This document shows positions 16,734 to 24,043 of a DNA stretch of 38,393 nucleotides, in pieces. The stretch comes from Bradyrhizobium pachyrhizi (lineage in GTDB: Bacteria > Pseudomonadota > Alphaproteobacteria > Rhizobiales > Xanthobacteraceae): contig NZ_LFIQ01000039.1 of the NCBI RefSeq assembly GCF_001189245.1, positions 474,811 to 513,203 on the forward strand. The letters run 5' to 3'. How positions within the stretch are numbered: position 1 is the stretch's first letter; the number at the start of each line of letters is the position of its first letter. A program made the translations under genes and the position numbers. Below the pieces are notes generated by a model, which was not told the DNA's origin, made no database searches, and saw nothing but the letters and a program-made list of their open reading frames with translations.

Positions 16734-17504
16734 CTAGGTCTCCGGCATTGTACCCGGGTCGTGATCGCGATTCTGCGCGAGCGACCGGCCGCGCCAGCGG
16801 AGGACCGCTTCCGTGCGATTGTGAGCGGCACATTTCCTCATGATATGCTGAATGTGCATTTTGACGGTGCTTTCCGAGAGCTTCAATTTGGCTGCGATCA
16901 GCTTGTTGGGCAGGCCGAGCTCCAATTCCGCCAGAACGTGCTGCTCTCGAGGGGTGAGATCGCTCCTGTCGATGACCGCCCTGGCTGCCTCGTTCATCAG
17001 ATATGCGGACGCAAGCCCGCGCGCGTCCGGCGGATCGAAACCCGGCATCCTGTTCATTTCGGCGACCGGCAACGGCCTGTAGACGCCGCCGACAAGAACA
17101 AGGCGCAGGCCGGCTATGACGACCTCGATTGGTAGCGAGGTGGGAAGAAAGCCGCGAACACCCCGCTGCATCGCGGCTTGTGCGGTCGGCTCGTCGTCAT
17201 GGTTTGACAGGATTGCGACGGCAGCATTGGGACAGTACTCGGCCACGAAGGCGAGATCGTCCTCGACCGAGGGATCGCCGATGGGCTTGTCCGCGATACT
17301 CAGCAGCACCAGACGAATGTCGCGGGCTGACATGCAGTCCAGGCCTCGGACCGTTGCCATGTCGAGGATCTCGAAGTCGGCCAATTCCCGTCTGAGGACG
17401 TTGAGAATACATGTGCGCGGCAACAGGTGCGGCTCGATGATCACCAGAACCGGTACGTGAAGCGCTCCATTGAGCCGTTTTGAGGAGTCCGTTATGTCGT
17501 CCAT
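16734..17504 (-). CDS. LuxR/NarL-type regulator with a degenerate receiver domain
   Basis: This 256-residue regulator has an N-terminal receiver-like fold (about 18-140) and a C-terminal LuxR-type helix-turn-helix (about 182-240: LTPREQHVLAELELGLPNK..., LSESTVKMHIQHIMRK). The receiver is atypical: the acidic pocket is IIEPH instead of DD, the phosphoacceptor position in LVLLSIAD is Ser69 rather than Asp, and the conserved Lys near GFLPTS is Thr122. Phosphorylation-independent control is therefore likely. It is convergent with the secretion operon (15 bases between stops), suggesting it controls that locus. The ATG at 17504 has a GAGGA ribosome binding site; an upstream extension in frame lacks one. 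No partner kinase is adjacent. Confidence 0.88.
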   Translation of the reverse strand: MDDITDSSKRLNGALHVPVLVIIEPHLLPRTCILNVLRRELADFEILDMATVRGLDCMSARDIRLVLLSIADKPIGDPSVEDDLAFVAEYCPNAAVAILSNHDDEPTAQAAMQRGVRGFLPTSLPIEVVIAGLRLVLVGGVYRPLPVAEMNRMPGFDPPDARGLASAYLMNEAARAVIDRSDLTPREQHVLAELELGLPNKLIAAKLKLSESTVKMHIQHIMRKCAAHNRTEAVLRWRGRSLAQNRDHDPGTMPET

Positions 17505-17572
17505 GATTTCCTCGGAATGAAAAGAATTTCTGCGACAGTTCCATCGATCCGTATTGCGCATTTACCGTTGCG

Positions 17573-17589
17573 GCATTCATCCTGAATGC
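17573..17589. promoter_or_regulatory. 17-base palindrome upstream of the LuxR-type regulator gene
   Basis: GCATTCA (17573-17579), a TCC spacer and TGAATGC (17583-17589) form a perfect 7-bp inverted repeat. It lies about 70 bases upstream of the regulator's start codon and fits an operator for a dimeric regulator, possibly autoregulation. It does not resemble the CGGATATAGC arms upstream of the repeat-protein gene. Confidence 0.4.
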
Positions 17590-17709
17590 ATCATCACGCG
17601 CAGCCCCGACATCAGGATCGCATCCATTGCGGGATAGCCTGGCGCCTCGGTGGAAATTCTTTCCGATCAAATCATTTGAACGCGCGCCGTGGCGCGGTCG
17701 ACGCATCCC

Positions 17710-18294
17710 CTATTTGCAGATATTTCGATACGCCGTTGACGCCGCCGACCCCGACTTGCCGTCGACGACATACGCTTCATCCTCCTTCACAAGATACAGA
17801 AACGGCCTCCCTCCAGTCTCTCCGCCCGACGCACTTCTTCCTTTCACGCGCCCGCAAATCGTATCCACGGCGCGTCCGAACGTGTTCTTTCGCATGGCGC
17901 GCTTCATGTCGCTGAATTCGGCCGATCCCGGATCCTCTATCTGCGCTGCAATCGTGACCTTCGCTTTGGTGAGGACAGGATCTGCTGCGTCCGCGGCGTG
18001 TTCGGGTGTCGGGACGTTGATCCTCGTCCGCGGGGACGCCGCCTTGGCGAGGTCGGGCGGTCCGTGTTTCTTCGATGATGGTCTCCTGCCGGATTTTGCC
18101 AGGGTTGCAGAATTCGATTTCACGATCGCAGGCGCTGGCGCTAACGCCGCCGGCATTGGCTCTGTGGGTCGGGCGACTGCAACCTTGTCCAAACAGGGTC
18201 TTGACCCACACCCAAGGAAATACCCTCGGGAAGGCGCGAACCAGCCAAAGCCGACCAGGATTCCTGCCAGCGCTCCGACAAAAAGCAGTCCCAT
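17710..18294 (-). CDS. Hypothetical single-anchor protein with a conserved C-terminal domain
   Basis: This 194-residue protein starts with a hydrophobic segment (about 2-21, GLLFVGALAGILVGFGWFA) that may be a signal anchor, then a low-complexity Ala/Pro/Lys-rich linker (about 45-100). A compact C-terminal domain follows (about 105-194, with IEDPGSAEFSDMKRAMRKN, ICGRVKG and RPFLYLVKEDEAYVV). Two Cys lie in the C-terminal domain and two near the anchor. I recall similar C-terminal domains in hypothetical proteins of Rhizobiales, with no known function. The ATG at 18294 was chosen because GAGGAGGGG lies just before it; the ATG at 18330 would add 12 polar residues. It is transcribed alone. Confidence 0.7.
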   Translation of the reverse strand: MGLLFVGALAGILVGFGWFAPSRGYFLGCGSRPCLDKVAVARPTEPMPAALAPAPAIVKSNSATLAKSGRRPSSKKHGPPDLAKAASPRTRINVPTPEHAADAADPVLTKAKVTIAAQIEDPGSAEFSDMKRAMRKNTFGRAVDTICGRVKGRSASGGETGGRPFLYLVKEDEAYVVDGKSGSAASTAYRNICK

Positions 18295-18491
18295 CCGATT
18301 CCCCTCCTCGGGAGCTCGGCTCGCACTCATAACTAGGACTAATTCCGCGCTGGTGATCCTATCTGTTGCGCAAAAGCGTTAAGCGCTCATTAAGCGCGCG
18401 GGCTTGGGGCGATAGGACGACCCCTACGGCGATGTCGGGTTTAGCGGGCTTCCGGAAGCATGGCGGATGCGATGAATTATAAGTACACACC

Positions 18492-19256
18492 CTAGTTCGC
18501 CGGGTTGTCCTCGCTTGGATACACGCCGCGCAGCACTTCCTCGAAATGATCCTTGACGGCGTCGTTGCACAGGCAGGAGCGCTGCCGCAGCTTGTCCGCG
18601 TCGCGGATCACGATCGCGCCGCGGCGCGTTTCCAGCACGCCTTCCGCCTTGAAGTTCTGGATCACGCGGCTGGTGTAGCTGCGGCCGACGCCGAGCAAAG
18701 TCGAGAGCTGTTCATGGGTAAGCGGCACCATGCCGTTGCCATTGGTGCGCTCCATCGCCGAGATGATCCATTTCGCCGCGCGCTGCTCGATCGAATGGAT
18801 CGCGTTGCAGGCGGTCGACTGGAAAATCTGCGCCAGCATGCAATCGGCATAGCGCGCGAAGATGTTGCGCACGGAGATCGACTTCAGCTTGGCGGCGTCG
18901 AGCTTGCTGATCGGCAGCCGCGCGAACGGGCCGCCGAACTTGACGGTGATGCGGGTATAGGCCGGCAGGAAGCCCTGGCTGACGATGCCGCCGACCGCGC
19001 CCTCGCGACCGACCAGGATGGTCTCGACATCGCGGCCGTCCTCATTGGGCACCATGTACGAGACGAGGCTCGGCCCACACGGGAAATGCACGGTCTGAAC
19101 ATCATCGCCGGGGCTGTAGAGCAGGTCATTGGCCTGCGTGTCGATCAGCCCCAGATGCGGTGCGATCAACTGGTAATCGGCGTCGTTCAGCCGGCGCAAA
19201 AGATTGTTGAACGGCCGGTCACTCGTCCCGGCCAACTCGGTCCGTTTCGCGATCAT
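18492..19256 (-). CDS. Crp/Fnr family transcriptional regulator
   Basis: This 254-residue regulator has an N-terminal cyclic-nucleotide-binding-like beta-roll (about 20-135) and a C-terminal winged helix (about 160-230). The HTH reads LTHEQLSTLLGVGRSYTSRVIQNF, followed by a wing with RGAIVIRD. The N-terminal Cys set that binds the FNR iron-sulfur cluster is absent, and no clear cAMP-contacting pattern is seen, so the signal is unknown. A Cys pair (CLC) lies close to the C terminus. The ATG at 19256 was chosen, as the open upstream extension is polar and covers the promoter region. A perfect palindrome of the Crp type lies 53 bases upstream, suggesting autoregulation. Confidence 0.92.
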   Translation of the reverse strand: MIAKRTELAGTSDRPFNNLLRRLNDADYQLIAPHLGLIDTQANDLLYSPGDDVQTVHFPCGPSLVSYMVPNEDGRDVETILVGREGAVGGIVSQGFLPAYTRITVKFGGPFARLPISKLDAAKLKSISVRNIFARYADCMLAQIFQSTACNAIHSIEQRAAKWIISAMERTNGNGMVPLTHEQLSTLLGVGRSYTSRVIQNFKAEGVLETRRGAIVIRDADKLRQRSCLCNDAVKDHFEEVLRGVYPSEDNPAN

Positions 19257-19308
19257 GGGAAATTCCTGAAAACCCAACCCGACAATAATCGAAAGGTTCC
19301 CGGATTTA

Positions 19309-19324
19309 TGTTCACTAGTGAACA
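19309..19324. promoter_or_regulatory. Crp-spaced perfect palindrome upstream of the Crp/Fnr gene
   Basis: TGTTCACTAGTGAACA is a perfect 16-base palindrome with the TGT-N10-ACA spacing of Crp/Fnr boxes. It lies 53 bases upstream of the regulator's start codon. Binding by the regulator itself is likely by position but not shown; the CTAG core would also fit other palindrome-binding families. Confidence 0.55.
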
Positions 19325-19433
19325 GACGGCGCGGCCCGCGATGTGATGGTTTCACCTCGGGAACAGCCGGCGTGCTCTCAGGCGCCGGTCGCGGGCCATT
19401 CGGCCGGAGCGATCCGGTCTCTCATCCATGCCT

Positions 19434-19500
19434 TGGAGCGTTTTCGAGCGAAGTGGACATCGGTTCGCGTGAAGAAAACGCGTCAAGACAAGAAGCTCTA
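19434..19500. repeat. Dispersed intergenic repeat element
   Basis: The stretch GAGCGTTTTCGAGCGAAGTG..., with GGTTCGCGTGAAGAAAACGCGTCAA, resembles an element I know from many intergenic regions of Bradyrhizobium-like genomes. TTTTC and GAAAA blocks within it can pair. It lies just upstream of the receiver gene and could contribute to its leader. Confidence 0.5.
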
Positions 19501-19522
19501 GCAAACGGAAACTGGCACGCCC

Positions 19523-19897
19523 ATGGACTTCGCCCCCAATGCCGGCATGCCCGGCGATGTCCTCGTGGTCGAGGACGATCCGATCATCTCGCTCTATTTC
19601 GAGGACACCATCCTCGGCTTCGGCGCCCGCACGGTGCGCACCGCTGCGAACGTCGCCCGCGCGCTCGAGCTGATCGCCGAACGCGCGCCGGATTTCGCGC
19701 TGCTCGACGTCGGCCTCGTCAGGGGCGAGAAGACCTTCGCGATCGCCGAGCGGCTGGATGCGCTCAAGGTGCCGTTCGCGTTCGTCACGGGTTATGGTGC
19801 GGACATCCGGCTGCCGGCATCGCTCGCCGACAAGCCGCGGCTGACCAAGCCGTGCTCGAGCGAGGCGCTGGAGGCGGCGCTGCGAAGGCGACAGTGA
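19523..19897 (+). CDS. Stand-alone response-regulator receiver protein
   Basis: This 124-residue protein is a single CheY-like receiver domain. It shows the acidic pocket VVEDDP (about residues 16-18), the phosphoacceptor Asp in LLDVGL (about residue 67), the Thr in FVTGYG and the Lys in LTKPCS, so all four functional positions are present. There is no output domain, so it probably acts by protein-protein contact or as a phosphate sink. No histidine kinase is in the window. It is short compared with FixJ/NarL regulators but normal for single-domain receivers, which are common in this bacterial group. Confidence 0.92.
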   Translation: MDFAPNAGMPGDVLVVEDDPIISLYFEDTILGFGARTVRTAANVARALELIAERAPDFALLDVGLVRGEKTFAIAERLDALKVPFAFVTGYGADIRLPASLADKPRLTKPCSSEALEAALRRRQ

Positions 19898-19985
19898 CGG
19901 ATTGCGGGGCTTCGGCCCTCGCCGCCGCCGCGTTCGTCGTCTACGATCCGGTGCGTCGGATTCGGTGACGAATCGGGAAGCCGTC

Positions 19986-21107
19986 ATGGCGAACAGGACA
20001 TCTGCTGCTGTGCCCGCAGCAGTGCTCTCTCTTGGGCTGTTCCTCGCGCCGGGTGCAATGCATCCGATCGCCGGTTTCGTGTCGCCGGCGATCGCCGAGC
20101 CGGCCGCGCTGACGAGCGCGCAGTCGGCTGCCCGCGAAACCTACGACAATGCCCTGCGGAATTTCGAGGCCATCCTGCGCCAGCGCCGCGCGCAGATCGA
20201 TTCGAAGCAGCCGCTGCCCGACTTGCCGGGCCAGGCGATCTATCTGGCCCGTGTCGAGATGATGAGCGCCTACAAGGACCTCACCGATGCGCTTCCGTCC
20301 AGGATTGGAAGACCCAACAGATTCGGAATCCCCCCGGCCTACTTCAACGCCGACAATGAGCCGCTGCTCGATGACTACAGGAAGCTCTTCGACGTCATGG
20401 AGGCGCCGCCCGCCGGTGCGCAAACATCCGATACGCCATTCAAGGACGTGGTCGATCTGGCGACGGTGATCGCGCGGGCCAAGGGTCTTGACGCCGCCGA
20501 CGCCGCGGTCGCGGGCCGTATCAGCCTCGGCCTCTTCTTTGCCGAAACGAACGGCAAGCAGAATGCGGGCAATGCACGATCGAACACCTATAAAGGAAGC
20601 CTGCAGACCGGCCCGTCCGAGGATCGCGACGGCCGAAGGAAGTGGGCCGCCATCAAGGGGTCGATCGCGACGCTCGATCCTGCGCTGAGCCGTCGCGACG
20701 ACCGGGAAGAGGCACGGGTCGGCAACCTCGACCACAGGTTCAATCACTGGACCGCCGTGCGGGACGGCCTCATGAACGCGCACGCCGAACTTTTCCCGCA
20801 GGTCGCGGCGATCCAGAAAGCCCTGCCGGACCCGATCGATCAGATGAAGGTCTTTGAGCTGATCCAGATCATTCCCACGCCGACCAGGGCAGCGCTCAAA
20901 TCGGGCAACCTCGTCGGCTACAGAATTTCCGATCCCAGGATCATGCGATATCTGCGCAACAACAGCGTCTTCGCGTTCGGTCGGGCCGACCGGGCAAGAA
21001 CATCCGCGACCTTCCGCGAGATCCTCGATGCGATGTGGCTGTTCAACGCCAAGTTCGAGCAGGCGCTTGCCAAGTTCAAGCAGATCAAGTCGGGCAAGCC
21101 GGGCTGA
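19986..21107 (+). CDS. Exported hypothetical protein, possibly lysozyme-fold
   Basis: This 373-residue protein has a typical signal peptide (hydrophobic about 10-25, probable cleavage after AIA near residue 38), so it is predicted periplasmic or secreted. The mature part is mostly alpha-helical. Around residues 178-205 the text GLFFAETNGKQNAGNARSN and YKGSLQTG.SED recalls, weakly, the Glu-Ser...KGLMQ layout of lytic transglycosylases. This is a tentative reading. The convergent neighbour is a cell-wall amidase, which would fit. I do not recognise a named family otherwise. The ATG at 19986 starts the signal peptide; an open upstream extension is Arg-rich and was rejected. Confidence 0.7.
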   Translation: MANRTSAAVPAAVLSLGLFLAPGAMHPIAGFVSPAIAEPAALTSAQSAARETYDNALRNFEAILRQRRAQIDSKQPLPDLPGQAIYLARVEMMSAYKDLTDALPSRIGRPNRFGIPPAYFNADNEPLLDDYRKLFDVMEAPPAGAQTSDTPFKDVVDLATVIARAKGLDAADAAVAGRISLGLFFAETNGKQNAGNARSNTYKGSLQTGPSEDRDGRRKWAAIKGSIATLDPALSRRDDREEARVGNLDHRFNHWTAVRDGLMNAHAELFPQVAAIQKALPDPIDQMKVFELIQIIPTPTRAALKSGNLVGYRISDPRIMRYLRNNSVFAFGRADRARTSATFREILDAMWLFNAKFEQALAKFKQIKSGKPG

Positions 21108-21129
21108 GGAGGAGTTGATCGCTCGGCCG

Positions 21130-22128
21130 TCAGGGTGGACCGAGCAGCGCCCATCGCGGCTCGCAGAATTCCTTCACGGCGGAAGCGACGCTGCTGCTGA
21201 TGAGGTTTTGGCGCTCGGGCGAGTTCATCTCGCGTTCCTCGTCCCGGTTGATGATCGAGCCCGCCTCCAGCAGGATCGCGGGCATCGCGGTCTTTCTCAG
21301 CACGATGAGTTCATCATTGCTGTAGACGCCGGTATCCTTGTTCAGCAACGGGTGCTGGTAACGACCCATGATAGCCTGGCTGTATTGCTCGGCATAATGC
21401 AGGCCCTGGGCCTTCATTTCGCCGGCGACCAGTTCGGCGAACCGGAGGCTGGTCTTGAAGTCCGGATTGTCCCGGGAGACGAACACGGAGTAGCCGCTGA
21501 AGCGGTCGCTGAAGTGGCTTTTCTTGCCCTCGAACTCCCAGTCCTCGAGCATCTTGTTGGGCACGGAGTCATGGTGGATCGACATCAGCAGATCCGCGTG
21601 CAGATTGTTGGCGGCGGCGACCCGCTTGAAGAGGCTCGGTCTCGCTTTGCCTTCGGTCAGCAGCAGCCTGGTTTCGGCGAAGCCTTCGGCTTTCAACCTC
21701 TCCTCGATCAGCTTCGCAAGGCGCAGGTTGAAGGTGAACTCGGCAACATTCCGCGCACTGATCGCGCCTTCCGATTGCGCGGTATGTCCGACATCCAGCA
21801 CGATCCGGAACGTCGCGGGATCGCATTTGGCAGCGGCCGGCTTGAGAGCTGAAAGCGGCAGGGTGACTGGCCCAAGGGCGGCCAGCCGCATGGCGCGGTG
21901 CCTGGGCGGAGCGCGGTGCCTTGCCAATTTGCCAGCCCTTGTCGCCTTCGCGCGCTTCGGCGACTTGGCATGCTTGGGTGAGCTCCTGAAGAGATCGGGC
22001 AGCCAGCCGGCATCGCTGGCTTCGATCGGCAGCAGCGCGAACACTGCGATCGCGACGACCAAAAAGCGGCGAGGCCGAAACCTCGCGACGATACCACCGA
22101 GCACGCGAAAGAATTCGCAGCGCCTCAT
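21130..22128 (-). CDS. N-acetylmuramoyl-L-alanine amidase (Amidase_3)
   Basis: This 332-residue zinc amidase cleaves the bond between N-acetylmuramic acid and the peptide stem of peptidoglycan. After an N-terminal hydrophobic export segment (about 19-35) and a Lys/Arg/Ala-rich linker (about 50-75), the catalytic domain (about 105-320) shows IVLDVGHT with the first zinc His, a Glu in the AEFTFN segment, SIHHDS with the second zinc His, and the catalytic Glu in ILLEAGSIIN. There is no AMIN domain. The ATG at 22128 has a GAGGGGCGGA ribosome binding site. The gene is convergent with the exported hypothetical protein, 22 bases between stops. A role in cell division or wall turnover is inferred. 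Confidence 0.92.
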   Translation of the reverse strand: MRRCEFFRVLGGIVARFRPRRFLVVAIAVFALLPIEASDAGWLPDLFRSSPKHAKSPKRAKATRAGKLARHRAPPRHRAMRLAALGPVTLPLSALKPAAAKCDPATFRIVLDVGHTAQSEGAISARNVAEFTFNLRLAKLIEERLKAEGFAETRLLLTEGKARPSLFKRVAAANNLHADLLMSIHHDSVPNKMLEDWEFEGKKSHFSDRFSGYSVFVSRDNPDFKTSLRFAELVAGEMKAQGLHYAEQYSQAIMGRYQHPLLNKDTGVYSNDELIVLRKTAMPAILLEAGSIINRDEEREMNSPERQNLISSSVASAVKEFCEPRWALLGPP

Positions 22129-22276
22129 GCTCCGCCCCTCCGGGCCCCCAGCATAACGGCTCTGACATCGGTACCGGAAGAGGCCGGGAAGGTCCATCCC
22201 CGGCAATCGCGTTGCCTCGCCTTGGAGGCAAGGCCGTCAAGACAAAGAGACCGGTTCCGCCGTGGCTGTGACCGAA

Positions 22277-23839
22277 CTAGACCGGCTTCGGGTCGAGCGT
22301 GATCGCCCACAGCTCGACGTCGACGCGGTCGCGTAGGCTCACCATCATCTGCCCGCTCTTGCCGTCGATCCTGACGTGGCCGAAGAACTGCATGCCCGCC
22401 GACGGCGGCAGGTTCTGGTTGCCTTCGCCCGGCGCCTTGATGAACTTCACCTCGGGGCCGAAGGTGTTGTCGAGCTCGTTCGGACCGAACGTGCCGGCAT
22501 GCAGCGGGCCGGAGACGAATTCCCAGAACGGATCGAACTCCTGGAACTGGGCCTTGTTCGGGTTGTAGTAGTGCGCGGCGGCGTAATGCACGTCGGCGGT
22601 CAGCCACACCGTGTTGACGATTCCCGCGGTCTTGATGAAGCGCAGGATATCGGCGATCTCGAGCTCGCGGCCGCGCGCCGGGCCATCGCCCTGCGCAAAG
22701 GCTTCCGAGCCCTTCTTGTTGGCCGCATCGTCATAGACGATCAGCGAGAGCGGCATGTCGGAGGCGATCACCTTCCAGGTGGCGCGCGAGTTGAGCAGCG
22801 CGCGCTTGAGCCAGGCCATCTGGTCCGGGCCGATGAAATAGGCGTCGGGGCCGTATTGCTCCTGCAGGTTCGGGCCGTTGGAGCCGCGATAGCTGCGCTC
22901 GTCGAGCATGAAGACGTCGAGATGCGGACCGTAGCTCAGCGTGCGATAGACGCGGCCCGGCTCGACGATGCTCTCGCGCATCGGATACATCTCGTGGAAG
23001 GCCTTTGCCGCGCGCGCCGCGAGCACGGTGATGTCGCGCTCCTTGTAGGCCGCTGGCAGCTGCTTCGACAGCGACCAGTTGTTGGTCACCTCGTGATCGT
23101 CCCACTGCACGAAGATCGGCACCTCGGCATTGAAGGCGCGGACGTTGTTGTCGAGGAAGTTATACTTGTGGGCGGCCCGGTATTCGTCGAGCGTCTCGGC
23201 GACCTTGGCCTTCTCGGGTATCGTAACGTTCTTCCAGATCTTGCCGTCGGGAAGCTTCACCTCGGAGGGGATCACGCCGTCGGCGTAGATCGTGTCGCCG
23301 GAGTGCAGAAGGAAATCCGGAGCGTGCTTCTTCATCGCGGCGAAGGTGATCATGCCACCGTCGTCGGGATTGATGCCCCAGCCCTGGCCGGCGACATCGC
23401 CGCCCCACACGAAGGAGACGTCGCGGCGATCGCTCGGCGCGGTGCGGAAGCGTCCGACCACCGGCTCGCCGACGATGTCGATATGGGCGAGGTCGCGGAA
23501 GCGGACGCGATAGAAGATGTCCTGGCCGGAGGGCAGGTTCTCCAGCAGCATCTTGGCGGTGAAGTCGCTCTCGGGCAGCGCCGTGACCGGCGGCAGCGTA
23601 TGGGCGTCTTTGAAGGACTCGGTGGTCGCGACCTCGACCATCATCTGCGACGGCCGGTCCGCACGCGCCCACACCACGCCGCCGTCGACGCCGACATCGC
23701 CGGACTGCACGCCATGGGTGATCACGGGGCGGTCGGCGGCGCGCGACAGATAGGGCATCGCGATCACGCCAGCGCCGGCCGCAGCCGCCGTGGAGAGAAA
23801 GCGTCGGCGGGTGAGATTTCGCGAGAACCGGATCGTCAT
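22277..23839 (-). CDS. phoD: Alkaline phosphatase D (PhoD-type phosphodiesterase/phosphatase), Tat-exported
   Basis: This 520-residue enzyme begins with a twin-arginine signal (TRRRFLST at about 10-17, followed by an Ala-rich hydrophobic stretch and cleavage near SRA), so it is folded in the cytoplasm and exported by Tat. The metallophosphatase core shows WGGDVAG, LHSGDTIYADG and QWDDHEVTNNW, which carry the Fe/Ca-binding residues of PhoD. PhoD enzymes release phosphate from phosphodiesters and monoesters outside the cell. It is monocistronic in this window; no convincing Pho box could be identified by eye. A second, PhoA-type phosphatase lies at 34.9 kb, so two unrelated phosphatase families serve the same cell. 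Confidence 0.93.
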   Translation of the reverse strand: MTIRFSRNLTRRRFLSTAAAAGAGVIAMPYLSRAADRPVITHGVQSGDVGVDGGVVWARADRPSQMMVEVATTESFKDAHTLPPVTALPESDFTAKMLLENLPSGQDIFYRVRFRDLAHIDIVGEPVVGRFRTAPSDRRDVSFVWGGDVAGQGWGINPDDGGMITFAAMKKHAPDFLLHSGDTIYADGVIPSEVKLPDGKIWKNVTIPEKAKVAETLDEYRAAHKYNFLDNNVRAFNAEVPIFVQWDDHEVTNNWSLSKQLPAAYKERDITVLAARAAKAFHEMYPMRESIVEPGRVYRTLSYGPHLDVFMLDERSYRGSNGPNLQEQYGPDAYFIGPDQMAWLKRALLNSRATWKVIASDMPLSLIVYDDAANKKGSEAFAQGDGPARGRELEIADILRFIKTAGIVNTVWLTADVHYAAAHYYNPNKAQFQEFDPFWEFVSGPLHAGTFGPNELDNTFGPEVKFIKAPGEGNQNLPPSAGMQFFGHVRIDGKSGQMMVSLRDRVDVELWAITLDPKPV

Positions 23840-24043
23840 GGGGAGCCTCCTCAGGTCACAGCGACAATGCGCCGCAGGCGCGCCAAGACCTAGAAAAATT
23901 CCATGACGGAGAGATTACAGGGAAGCGCGGGAGCGGGAGACTGGGCAACTGCCCAGATCGTAAGGTGTGCACGCCTCTCAGGCTCCCTCCCCCGCAAGCG
24001 GGAGCGGCAAGGGGAGTTTGCGGATAGAGAATGGGGGCGCCGT

